Shown: positions 1 through 8,200 of the stretch, in pieces
Numbering within the stretch: position 1 is the stretch's first letter
Layout of the letters: each line of letters begins with the position of its first letter
The notes under the pieces: model-generated
Seen by the model: the letters and a program-made list of their open reading frames with translations, nothing else
The model's database searches: none
What the model was told of the DNA's origin: nothing
Program-made: the position numbers and the translations under genes
Source of the DNA: Penium margaritaceum
Lineage: Eukaryota; Streptophyta; Zygnematophyceae; Desmidiales; Peniaceae
Assembly (NCBI GenBank): GCA_023375785.1
Contig: SZWC01004946.1
Coordinates: 125,438 to 150,943, forward strand
Direction of reading: 5' to 3'
DNA: 25,506 bases

Positions 1-156
1 ATGTGGGTGTGGATGTGGACGTGGATGTGGATGTGAATGTGGGTGTGGATGTGGACGTGGATGTGGATGTGAATGTGGGTGTGGATGTGGACATGGATGT
101 GGTGGATGTGAATGTGAATGTGAATGTGGATGTGGATGTGGACGTGGATGTGGATG
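1..156. repeat. GTGGAY-type minisatellite
   Basis: The stretch consists of hexamer-like units GTGGAT, GTGGAC, GTGAAT and GTGGGT. A higher-order unit of 36 bp is repeated just over two times before it decays. It is open in one frame, giving alternating Val-Asp, but this follows automatically from the hexamer, so I do not call it a protein. It probably lies in an intron or upstream region of the transporter gene. Confidence 0.85.
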
Positions 157-795
157 TCCGGCTGTGGGGTGGCACACAACCGGTGCAGGTGATGGCGACG
201 GCGTACACATGCCACTACAGCGGTGAGTTAGAGCGTGCGTTGGACATGACATGCTGAGCTGATCTGGTTTTGCATGCTTGGCAAATCGTCTGGGGTGGGG
301 AGCAGGGAGCGCTGACAGGGTTGAGTGTGGGTCAAAGGAGTGATGTTGAGTCTGGGTGGAAGGGGTGTGTGGAAGAGGTGGGGGAAAGGGGGGACTTGGG
401 GAGGGGGGGAGGCAAAAATGGGAGGTTGAGTCAGGGAGGAGTTGGGTGTCAGGCAGGGAGCAGGAAAGGACGAGGAAGAGGCAGAGGAAGGGGTTGCGAA
501 GTAGACTTGTGGTCATTATTTGTCCAACACAAAAACTGGAAGGGAGTTGAAAGCGAAGGATGGCACAAAAACTGGAAGGAAGTGTAGTGCAATCCAATTT
601 TAGCGGGAGATGAAAGCGACGGATGGCACAGTTGGGGGTTGTGGCAGTTGCACAGTTGGAGAATTTCGGTGGTAAGTGAGGGCGTGGAGGGGGTTGAACT
701 GAAAACCCCAAAGCCTGCATGCGGTTGTTGATGAAGTTCGGTCACCAACTGTTGTCAGTTTGAACTAGCAGCCACGGAGGCTTTACTGCACCACG

Positions 796-798
<3 letters not shown>
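157..798. other. Gene-free stretch, G-rich, probably intronic or upstream
   Basis: No convincing coding sequence is visible. Bases about 290-500 of the plus strand are purine- and G-rich, with several runs of four or more G (for example near 385-410) that could form G-quadruplexes. Around 530-630 there are short local direct repeats, such as an AAAAACTGGAAG motif present twice and a GAAAGCGA-GGATGGCACA motif present twice. Upstream exons of the transporter must exist, but I cannot identify one here. Confidence 0.5.
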
Positions 799-845
<47 letters not shown>

Positions 846-850
846 ACTCT
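799..850. repeat. (CT)n microsatellite
   Basis: An almost pure run of CT dinucleotides with one TT interruption. It lies in presumed intron sequence upstream of the first recognisable transporter exon. Confidence 0.95.
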
Positions 851-985
851 ACCTACCTACTGTGTGGTCCCATGAACGGGGCTGTGGTCCCATGCACAGG
901 CCGCTTGATGGTGTCATGCACAGTGGAGCAGTGCCTTGCTGCTGACTGTGAAGCTAAGTTGCCGCTTCTCGCCTTGTGCCATGTG

Positions 986-1092
986 ACGTGTGGTGTGTGG
1001 CGTGTGTCTGTGGGGTGTGTGGTGTGTGGTGTGTGGTGTGTGGTGCGTGATGCGTGGTGTGTGGTGTGTGGTGTGTGGTGTGTGGCGTGTGC
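986..1092. repeat. GT-rich (GTGTGG)n tract abutting a splice acceptor
   Basis: Irregular repeats of GTGTGG, GTGTGGC and GTGCGTG run directly into the GTGTGCAG that I take as the 3' splice site of the next exon. The tract is open in one frame as Cys/Val/Trp-rich peptide, which reflects the repeat and is not conserved protein. Confidence 0.85.
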
Positions 1093-1094
1093 AG

Positions 1095-1569
1095 TGCACC
1101 CTATTTACTACGAGTTGAAGAACCGGAGTGAGGAGCGCATGTTCTCCGTCATGCGCATCTCCCTCGTGCTCTGCACCGTCATCTACCTCTTCACGTCCGT
1201 CTCCTCCTTCCTCCTCTTCGGCTCCGCCACCGCCTCCGACGTGCTCATCAACTTCGACACCGACCTGGGCTTCGCCCACGGGGCCGTCATGAACGACATC
1301 GTGCGCGTGTCGTACGTCCTACACATCATCCTCGTCTTCCCCGTCATCTTCTACTCGCTGCGCAACACCTCCGACGACATCATCTTCCCCCACGCGACGC
1401 TGCACATCACAGACGACGGGCGGCGTTTCTGGTGCAACACGGGCGTGAACCTGGTCGTCGTGTACGTGGGCGCTGTCGTCGTGCCCAACATATGGGTGGC
1501 ATTTGAGGTCACTGGCGCAACGGCCACCATGAGCCTCAGCTTCTTCTTCCCTGCGCTGCTCGCCCTCAG
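1095..1569 (+). CDS. Amino acid transporter (AAAP/SLC38-like), internal exon
   Basis: This exon encodes a C-terminal part of an amino acid/auxin permease (Aa_trans) family transporter, an integral membrane carrier. The protein opens with a cytosolic HPIYYELKNRSEERM segment typical of the loop before a late helix. It then has about four hydrophobic segments: MRISLVLCTVIYLF, VSYVLHIILVFPVIFYSLR, VNLVVVYVGAVVVPNIWVAF and a final MSLSFFFPALLAL. The FPVIFYSLRNTSDDIIFP stretch matches the family's conserved P-x-R-x-x-x-D pattern. The left boundary follows a CAG at 1092-1094, so the first codon is completed from an upstream exon outside the recognisable sequence. The right boundary is the AG|GTGAGG donor at 1569/1570, splitting an Arg codon AG|G. 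Third positions are strongly C/G. Amino acid substrate is inferred from family. Subfamily and organelle (plasma membrane or vacuole) cannot be assigned. Confidence 0.8.
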
Positions 1570-1690
1570 GTGAGGAGAACTGATCAAGATTTCCAGAAAT
1601 ACGACTTCAATTCTTCAAGGCATCATGATGCATGCGTCTCAGATTCGTTTTAGGCCCACTGCTGGGCCCAAGCTGACAACGCCTTGCTTT

Positions 1691-2878
1691 AGAGCAGTTG
1701 CACGCTTGCCTTCGAGCGAGCGCATGCTTGCCTTAAAGCGAGCGCATGCTTACCTTAAAGCGAGTGCATGCTTGCCTTAAAGCAAGAGCAATGCTTGCCT
1801 TAGAGCGAGCGTATGCTTGCCTTAGAGTGAGTGCATGCTTGCCTTAAAGCGAGCGCATGCTTGCCTTCAAGCGAGCGCATGCTTACCTTAAAGCAAGCGC
1901 ATGCTTACCTTAGAGCGAACACATGCTTGCCTTAAAGCGACCGCATGCTTGCCTTACAGCAAGCGCATGCTTGCCTTAAAGCGAGCGCATGCTTGCCTTA
2001 GAGCGAGCGCATGCTTACCTTTCAAGCGAACGCATGCTTGCCTTGGAGCGAGCGCATGCTTGCCTTAGAGTGAGCGCATGCTTGCCTTAGAGCGAGCGCA
2101 TGCTCACCTCAGTGCAAGCGCATGCTTGCCTTGGAGCGAGCGCATGCTTGCCTTAGAGCGAGCGCATACTTACCTTTGAGCGAGCGCATGCTTGCCTTAA
2201 AGCGAGCGCATGCTTACCTTTAAGCAAGCGCATGCTTACGTTAAAGCAAGCGCATGCTTACCTTAAAGCGAGCGCATGCTTGCCTTAGAGCAAGCGCATG
2301 CTTATCTTAGAGTGAGCGCATGCTTGGCTTAGAGCGAGCGCATGCTTGCCTTAGAGCGAGTGCATGCTTACCTAAAAGCGAGCGCATGCTTGCCTTAGAG
2401 CGAGCGCATGCTTACTTTAAAACGAGTGCATGCTTGCCTTAGAACGAGCGCATGCTTGCCTTATAGCGAGCACATGCTTACCTTAAAGCGAGCGCATGCT
2501 TGCCTTAGAGCGAGCGCATGCTTACCTTCAAGCAAGCGCATGTTTGCCTTCGAGCAAACGCATGCTTATCTTAGAGCGAGCGCATGCTTGCCTTAGAGCG
2601 AGCGCATGCTTGCCTTAGAGCAAACGCATGCTTATCTTAGAGCGAGCGCATGCTTATCTTAAAGCGAGCGCATGCTTGCTTTAGAGCGAGCGCATGCTTA
2701 CCTTAGAGCGAGCGCATGCTTGCCTTATTGCGAGCACATGCTTACCTTTGAGCGAGTGCATGCTTGCCTTAGAGCGAGCGCATGCTTGCATTAAAGCAAG
2801 CGCATGCTTGCCTTAGAGTGAGCGCATGCTTGCCTTAAAGCGAGCGCATGCTTGCCTTAGCGCGAGCGCATGCTTGCT
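1691..2878. repeat. 22-bp intronic satellite, about 54 copies
   Basis: The consensus unit is roughly GCATGCTTGCCTTAGAGCGA plus GC, 22 bp, repeated head to tail for about 1.19 kb with point variation. Common variants are TTAAA or TTAGA in the middle, TTGCC or TTACC, and CGAG or CAAG. Nearly every unit keeps the GCATGC palindrome. Because 22 is not a multiple of three, open stretches through it cycle through three frames (a 22-residue pattern), so they are not genes. No spacer-like unique sequence separates the units. Confidence 0.95.
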
Positions 2879-3040
2879 CCCATGTGAGGGTCTCGCAGAG
2901 ATGCACTGCGTGCCGCGGTTTCGGTTTGGCAAAGCTGCATCGTGTCGCACGCTCTTGCGCAGGCCACTCTCACTTCCCATGTTCATGCCTCTTGCGTTTC
3001 CGTCTGTCAGGACTGGTTGGCAGCGTCAGACAACACAGCA

Positions 3041-3200
3041 AGACAATAGTAAGCGCAGCAAGACAATAGTAAGCGCAGCAAGACAATAGTAAGCGCAGCA
3101 AGACAATAGTAAGCGCCGCAAGACAATAGTAAGCGCAGCAAGACAATAGTAAGCGCAGCAAGACAATAGTAAGCGCAGCAAGACAATAGTCAGGGCAGCA
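3041..3200. repeat. 20-bp tandem repeat, 8 copies
   Basis: The unit AGACAATAGTAAGCGCAGCA is repeated eight times head to tail. Six copies are exact, the fourth has one change (GCCGCA) and the last has two (GTCAGG). A degenerate ninth start follows at 3201. The high identity suggests recent expansion. Confidence 0.95.
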
Positions 3201-3530
3201 AGACACTAAACGCTGAATCCGCCAGCTTTCCAACCCTGGCCGCGTTGCCCATTGTGTCCACAAGGGGCAGTCGGTGCAGTCCAAGCGATCCAAGGCAAGC
3301 GATGAGATGGGATGTGTTGGACAAAGGCGGGTGTGATGAAGTGCCCCACACTCCACACTTGGTGGCCCCGACTCTCATGCAGCTGATTGTAGACTTAGAC
3401 GTCGAAGACTGTACTTCCAGGATTCACAATCCTTTCAAGCGTCATCTTTCCCAAGAGGACCATTCTGCAACTCTCAGGAAGTCTGTACCCGCCCTCCCCC
3501 CTGTGCGGGAAAGGGGGGGAGGGGGGGGGG

Positions 3531-3773
3531 GGATATACTGCAAATGTCTTCCTCTGTTTATCTCGCCAAAAAAATGTTAATCATTTTTATGTAAAATGAA
3601 AATACATGGACAGTGCATGCTTTCAGCTGCACCCTCCACCCTACAGCAGCCCGACGGGGAGTGGGGGAGGGGGGGGTCCCTGTCCACCCTCGCTCTCCAT
3701 CCCTCGTTCTTCATTCACCGTCATGGAGCATGTCTGCCCAACGCGTGATTGCTCTCTGACTCGCTTTCTCCTG
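3531..3773. repeat. First copy of a 243-bp duplicated segment, left of the gap
   Basis: This segment is repeated at 3797-4039 with a constant offset of 266 and no indels. I see one difference only, CTACAGC here against CTGCAGC in the second copy. Both copies follow a long G-run. This copy stops at CTCCTG, exactly one base before the N at 3774. The simplest reading is two contig ends that overlap but were not merged. Confidence 0.9.
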
Positions 3774-3774
3774 N
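3774..3774. other. Assembly gap or ambiguous base (single N)
   Basis: The only N in the window. It is followed by AGGGGG-type G-runs, and the preceding sequence is repeated after those runs. It marks an unresolved junction and not a biological feature. Confidence 0.9.
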
Positions 3775-3796
3775 AGGGGGGGGGGGAGGGGGGGGG

Positions 3797-4039
3797 GGAT
3801 ATACTGCAAATGTCTTCCTCTGTTTATCTCGCCAAAAAAATGTTAATCATTTTTATGTAAAATGAAAATACATGGACAGTGCATGCTTTCAGCTGCACCC
3901 TCCACCCTGCAGCAGCCCGACGGGGAGTGGGGGAGGGGGGGGTCCCTGTCCACCCTCGCTCTCCATCCCTCGTTCTTCATTCACCGTCATGGAGCATGTC
4001 TGCCCAACGCGTGATTGCTCTCTGACTCGCTTTCTCCTG
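3797..4039. repeat. Second copy of the 243-bp segment, continuous with the last exon
   Basis: This copy runs without a break into the functional splice acceptor TACAG and the terminal exon. It is therefore the copy that belongs to the gene. Confidence 0.9.
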
Positions 4040-4044
4040 TACAG

Positions 4045-4171
4045 GGACATCTCGGGTGTAATATCGGTGAACGAGAAGCGGATGGCGCGCGCCATGATCG
4101 TGTTTGCGGTCGTCGTCAGCGTGACTGGCGTGCTCAGCAGCGTGCACAACGTCATCGCTTGGAGCGTGTGA
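4045..4171 (+). CDS. Amino acid transporter (AAAP/SLC38-like), terminal exon
   Basis: After the acceptor at 4043-4044, the split Arg codon is completed and the frame reads RDISGVISVNEKRMARAM, then a hydrophobic helix (IVFAVVVSVTGVLSSVHNVI) and AWSV, with TGA at 4169-4171. This is the expected C-terminus of the family: a short loop after the penultimate helix, then one last transmembrane helix and a very short tail. Codon usage is as GC3-rich as in the upstream exon. The two exons together give 200 complete codons, about the last 40-45% of a typical family member, so the N-terminal helices must be encoded upstream of the window or in exons not recognised here. Confidence 0.8.
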
Positions 4172-4774
4172 CAATGCTCGCACACTGCTTCTTTGCATCT
4201 GCTCCTTGCGACTCATGTCCATGCTCTGTAGGGATTGCACGGTCTGAGGTAGGGGTCGTCATGGGTGTTCACGACAGAGCTGCCTTCACGAGAATTTTCT
4301 GTTGCAGAAGCTGCACCTACTGGAATTGAACCGAGTGTTATGTTTGTTGCAAGCTTGTGTCGGTCGGGCAATGAGGCACTTTGGTAGTACTGCTCCTCGA
4401 CTGAGAACATGGTTTGAAGCAGTCAGTCTCACTATCGAGAGAGGGTTGTGCATGGCTGTGGGATTTTGCGAGGAATGTGAGGAAGACAGGGCGCCATGTG
4501 TAGAGCGAGTATAGACTCTGCGTCACGAACAAGTGCTGTTGGGGTAGCAGTCCCCAAGGTCTTAGACATGGTCAATAATGAATAACAGAGAACGATGAGT
4601 GGCATGGTGTTCCCGAAGATTGCTGTGTACTTAAGACAGCAAAGGCTCCAGGTTTTGGCCCCCTCCATCAAGACATCCAATGGGAATTAACCATGGATGT
4701 GGGGGGAATTCTGTCACTCTACGGCATGCAAGACTTGGATGAGCCAAGGACATGGGGGGGGGGGGGGGGGGGGT
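4172..4774 (+). other. 3' flank of the transporter gene with a 20-G run
   Basis: No conserved coding sequence is visible here. It probably contains the 3' UTR and downstream flank of the transporter, though I cannot place a polyadenylation site. A run of 20 G (4754-4773) directly abuts the left end of retroelement 2. The run may be part of the target site or another weak point in the assembly. Confidence 0.5.
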
Positions 4775-5015
4775 TTGGAAGATGCATGGAAGCTTCCAAG
4801 CAATACAGTCGCCAAATAGGTGTCAGTACCTGGACAGACAGCGACGATAGTCACAAGTCGTGCACACAACGTCAAGGGTTTGGCTAGGAGACACAAGGCA
4901 AAGCGTCAGAATGCTTCAATAGCGTTTGCAGAGAGAAATGACAAATGACGGGTCCATGGCATTAAGTACCTATCGTGGTGCATAGTGGGGTGTCACACGT
5001 GGCAGCACACGATCT
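4775..5015 (-). mobile_element. Element 2 (Copia family A), left part of its split 3' LTR
   Basis: Read on the minus strand, this is the terminal part of a family A LTR. It contains the GGAAGCTTCC palindrome near the end and aligns throughout with the LTRs at 19053 and 24513. The extreme end TTGGAAGATG is a decayed version of the TGAGAAGATG seen at 19053. The LTR breaks off at 5015, where element 1 was inserted, and resumes at 12805. The outer target duplication of element 2 cannot be checked because its right end lies outside the window. Confidence 0.85.
5011..5015. repeat. Target site duplication GATCT, left
   Basis: Five bases immediately before the TGTTGTG start of element 1. Identical to 12800-12804 immediately after its 3' LTR. 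Confidence 0.93.
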
Positions 5016-5654
5016 TGTTGTGTTTGTGCCGTTCCTGTACAATTTACTGTGACCACTCGGCCGTGTCCATACTCGTGTAGATCCCTGAGGCGGGCGGCCG
5101 TGGTGACACCGGCGCGACGACGGGCGACGGACTACCAGATTGGACCTGGCCGACCACTGTACCAGAGCCCCAGATGCCACCGGGACTCTCTGTTGTGTCT
5201 TCTACATCTTGCAGGCGTCTTTCGGCAGACTGGCCATGAGGCCTATTTGCATGTTTTTGCATTGTATGCTCACTGTCTGTCGATGGATGCATGCATGTAC
5301 CCAGTCGTAGCGTCCGTTTTTGATTCTGCACGTCTAGGTTCAGACGGCGTAGCATTATGACATGTGTGCGCAAAGTTACGGTCAAAACAGTGGTTTTGGG
5401 CCGGTTTTGGGACAGCTCTTGGACTGCCGCGTGCGACACCCGCCGTGCGCCGCGACATGTATTTATGCCTTGGACCTGTCATTTGTCATTTCTCTCTGCA
5501 TATGCTATATTGAAACATTCTGACACTGTGCCTTGTGTCTCCTAGCCAAACCCTTGCCGTTGTGTGTACGACCTGTGACTGTCGTCACCGTCTGATCAGG
5601 CACTGGCGCTTGGTCAGCGGCTGTGTTGCTAGGAAGCTTCCACGCAATATCTCT
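5016..5654 (+). repeat. 5' LTR of element 1
   Basis: A 639-bp LTR starting TGTTGTG. Its end CTCT is a decayed form of the CTCA seen in the 3' LTR. It contains a conserved inverted repeat (5383-5398), a TATA-like GTATTTATG (5459-5467) and the GGAAGCTTCC palindrome near the 3' end. The PBS follows directly. Confidence 0.93.
5459..5467 (+). promoter_or_regulatory. TATA-like box in the element 1 5' LTR
   Basis: GTATTTATG is present at the same relative place in both LTRs of element 1 (12604-12612 in the 3' copy) and, on the minus strand, in the element 4 LTR (24700-24708). It is altered in both LTRs of element 2. The U3 promoter role is inferred from conservation and A/T content in an otherwise GC-rich LTR. 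Confidence 0.5.
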
Positions 5655-5666
5655 TGGTATCAGAGC
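5655..5666 (+). other. Primer binding site, initiator Met tRNA
   Basis: TGGTATCAGAGC lies immediately after the 5' LTR. This is the well-known Ty1/Copia PBS complementary to the 3' end of initiator methionine tRNA. It fixes the 5' LTR boundary. Confidence 0.95.
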
Positions 5667-5685
5667 AGTGAGACAGTTCTCACTG
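5666..5685 (+). other. Conserved hairpin overlapping the PBS end
   Basis: CAGTGAGA, loop CAGT, TCTCACTG forms a perfect 8-bp stem whose first base is the last PBS base. Element 2 keeps the same stem on the minus strand (19041-19022) with one G-U wobble and a different loop. A role in primer placement, RNA dimerisation or packaging is inference. Confidence 0.65.
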
Positions 5686-6527
5686 TGCTGCGCAGCAGAG
5701 ACGCAGCAGAGCAGCAGCAGTGAGAGTCACCGCTGGAGCAGAGTTCTTGAGGTCTGTTGGAGACGGCCGGTCGCCGTCAACGCACTCCACCCACCACGTG
5801 AGATCACAGTTGCAGAGGCAGCAGCAGCGGCGTGTACCGCCACGCAGAGGTGCATGGCGGCTGTAGTGCGTGCAGCCGCCCTCCCACAGCCGCAGCAGCA
5901 GAGCAGCAGAAGCAGAGGCGATCGCAGCAGCACCGCAGTAGCAGCGGCCGCAGCAGGAGCATGGCAGCAGCGGCAGCAGCAGCAGCGCAGCAGCAGCATC
6001 GGCAGCAGCAGCGCAGCAGCGGCAGCGGCGGCAGCAGCATAGCGGCAGCAGCGGCAGTCGCGGTGGCCACAGCAGAGCAGCAGCAGCAGCGCAGCAGCGG
6101 CAGCAGCAGCATCGCGCGGCGGCGGCAGCCAGCAGCAGCTGCAGCACGCAGCAGCAGCCGCAGCGTGCAGCAACAGCAGCAGCAGCGCAGCCGCTACTGC
6201 CACCGCTGCACACGCAGCTACGCAGCTGCTGCTGCAGCTGACAGCACAGCTGCAACAGCAGCTGGGCGGAAGCTGCTGCGCACCTTTCGCGGAGCTGCCG
6301 CGCGCCACCGCGAAGCGGCTCCACACACCCAAAAAAAAGGGGGGGGGGACGAGCTGATGTCAGCATTGTTGATTGCTACCGTCATCAGGTGTTGCTGACG
6401 TCAGAATTACACTTGGCCAAATTTTCAACCGGAAAGTCAAAAGTTGCCAGCGTTTCAAATCCTCGACAAACTTAGACAGTTTTGAAATCCGACAAACTTG
6501 ACCTGTCGTCCCATAGTGAGCGGCGAC
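5686..6527 (+). other. Leader of element 1 with GCA/CAG-triplet-rich tract
   Basis: The leader between PBS and gag is about 860 bp. From about 5700 to 6270 it is dominated by CAG/GCA/AGC triplets, so every frame gives Gln-, Ala- or Ser-rich or (antisense) Cys/Leu-rich peptide. None is conserved protein. The tract is followed by an A/G run (6331-6349), a TGACGTCA palindrome (6396-6403) and an A/T-richer stretch before the gag start at 6528. Element 2 has an equivalent leader, so the architecture is a family trait. Confidence 0.75.
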
Positions 6528-8200
6528 ATGAGTTCGCCCGACGACAAGGACAAGGGGCCAGGTGATCCCTCCCCCTCTTCTTCAGGGGTATTGAGCCCTC
6601 GCTCGCAGGCCATTGCAGACCTGCGCAGCCATCAGTATGAGCTGCGTCGTCTGCAACGAGAGCAAACTGACGCGATCCGCACGCTGACTGAGCTTCTGCG
6701 TGCTCAGTCCACGGCTCCTTCGCGGATTTCTGAGGGAGCTGCCGGCGTTGCGGCCTCTACCCAGCACTCGGCCTAGGTGCCCGTGACAGGTGCTCCGCCT
6801 GCTTCACCTCCTGTTGTGGTTTCTCCACCACCTGCTGACCTCCTTGATGATGAGCCATTCATGCCAGGCTTCGAGGATGACTCCCAGGAGCACGAGATTC
6901 GTCTGTTATAGGAGAGCCTCCGACAGCTGCAGACGGGTACCCGACCTGCACCCGTGTCCCCGATACGACCGTCACCTGACTTCCCCGGTGATCACCCTCT
7001 CCCAGGAGTTTTTCCCGTCTCTCGCCCTCCTCAGCCTGCGGTTGCTCTCCCCACAGAGCGGCAGCCAAAGGACTTTGAGGCACCACCTCCACGGTACATC
7101 AGCGAGGATGGCTTCGCCTGCTCGGAGATTCTGTTTCAGGTGTGGGCCACTTCCGAAGGAGTGTGGCCTTACTACCACAGCCCATACCAGTCTACAGATC
7201 CAGCACAGGCGCTGACAGCAGGCCGGGGCCATGCGCGGACTTCTCTATGTCATGCCACGCGAGATTGTCGTCTACTTCCGCCCCTTCCTCGTCGAGGCTG
7301 GCACAGGCATCGGAGCCGATCCTCGTGGAGGCTGGGATCTGGCGTTGTCCCTACAGGCCGCATAGACGCACGCCACACGTGCGTCACACATTCGTGCTTT
7401 CCACTCGCTCCGTCAGGGGCCAACGGAGCCTGCGGCGGATTACTGGCGATGCACCATGCGTATCTACACACGTCTGGGGACCTCAGGGGGCACACAGCTG
7501 TGGGCGCTTCGGACGATCATGCTCGGAGTTCGCCTGGAGTACACCGACATTTTCACACGGTACAGCGACGTTGCCCTCGAGCCTTTCTCAGCCACTCTGC
7601 AGCTGCTCCCTTGGGCGCATCAGCTTTTCCTCCAGGTGACATCGGCCCGCGTGGTAGCAGTAGCGCATTAGGAGACATCCCTCGCTGCAGCAGTCATCGC
7701 ATCACCACCATCTTCCCTCCTGCCGTCACTACCTCATCTTCCTCCTCCTCTTCGACCCCGTCTACACCCACGCAGACGCAGGGCGTTGCAGCAGCTGCCC
7801 AAGGGAAGGAGAAGAATAGGAGGCACGGATCGGGTCAACAGCAGCCATCACCCCGTGGTAGCAGTGGCCGTTCCGTGCACTGCTATAACTGTGGTGGCGT
7901 CCATCGCTACACCGAGTGCCAGCAGCCGCTTGACTGGGCGCGCATCACTCGTGGGCTTCAGGCTGCCCATGCTTCTCACACCGCGTCCGGCATGTCGCCC
8001 GCACACTCCTCTGGACGTGCGGCAACCACGACTACAGTTGTTTCTACGTCCTCACCGGCGAGCAGTAGTGATCCAGACCCACGCGACCGCACCATCACCG
8101 AGCTTCGTCATCTTCTGGCGCTTCACTTTCAGGGAGGTGCGCGTGTGTTGTCATCGTTGAGTGGGTCACAGACTGCTTGTTTGTCCGTCCTCGTGACTCG
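6528..8200 (+). pseudogene. Element 1 gag (capsid/nucleocapsid), broken
   Basis: Gag packages element RNA into virus-like particles. The start is ATG at 6528 (MSSPDDKDKG), chosen because element 2 has the matching MAPSGDKGK start. Residues about 33-65 are Leu/Arg/Glu-rich (ELRRLQREQ, TLTELLRAQ) and may form a coiled coil. A Pro-rich segment and a capsid-like region follow, including MRGLLYVMPREIVVYF and SGGTQLWALRTIMLGV. The zinc knuckle CYNCGGVHRYTEC is at 7881-7919, with spacing CX2CX3HX4C, one residue shorter than the usual retroviral-type knuckle. Breaks: in-frame stops at 6774, 6909, 7363 and 7669, and frameshifts near 7225 (an extra G in GGGG) and near 7710. Most of the segments align with the gag of element 2. 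Confidence 0.88.

Larger units (their letters stand above)
1570..4044 (+). other. Spliceosomal intron of the transporter gene
   Basis: The donor is GTGAGG at 1570 and the acceptor is TTTCTCCTGTACAG ending at 4044, with a good pyrimidine tract. Joining 1569 to 4045 restores an Arg codon and keeps the transporter reading frame to a natural stop, which supports both sites. The intron holds a 22-bp satellite, a 20-bp tandem repeat, G-runs and an assembly gap, so its true length is uncertain. It is probably about 266 bp shorter if the duplication around the N is an artefact. Confidence 0.8.

Noticed and set aside
3..257. Open frame of alternating Val-Asp at the left edge
   Set aside because: It is a direct product of the GTGGAY hexamer repeat and has no conserved sequence.
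872..1094. N-terminal extension of the transporter exon frame with an ATG at 872
   Set aside because: The sequence is a Cys/Val/Trp-rich translation of the GTGTGG repeat. The conserved protein starts only after the CAG at 1094.
1691..2878. Possible CRISPR-like array
   Set aside because: The units are contiguous 22-mers without unique spacers, in a spliceosomal intron. It is an ordinary satellite.
3606..3860. Open frames around the N at 3774
   Set aside because: They depend on the ambiguous base and the probable false duplication, and have no homology-like features.
4172..4774. tRNA, small RNA or extra gene in the flank of the transporter
   Set aside because: I see no cloverleaf, conserved box or conserved coding sequence.
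5680..6398. Several long open frames on both strands (Cys/Leu-rich, Gln/Ser/Ala-rich)
   Set aside because: They are produced by the triplet repeat, which is open in nearly all frames. There is no conserved domain.
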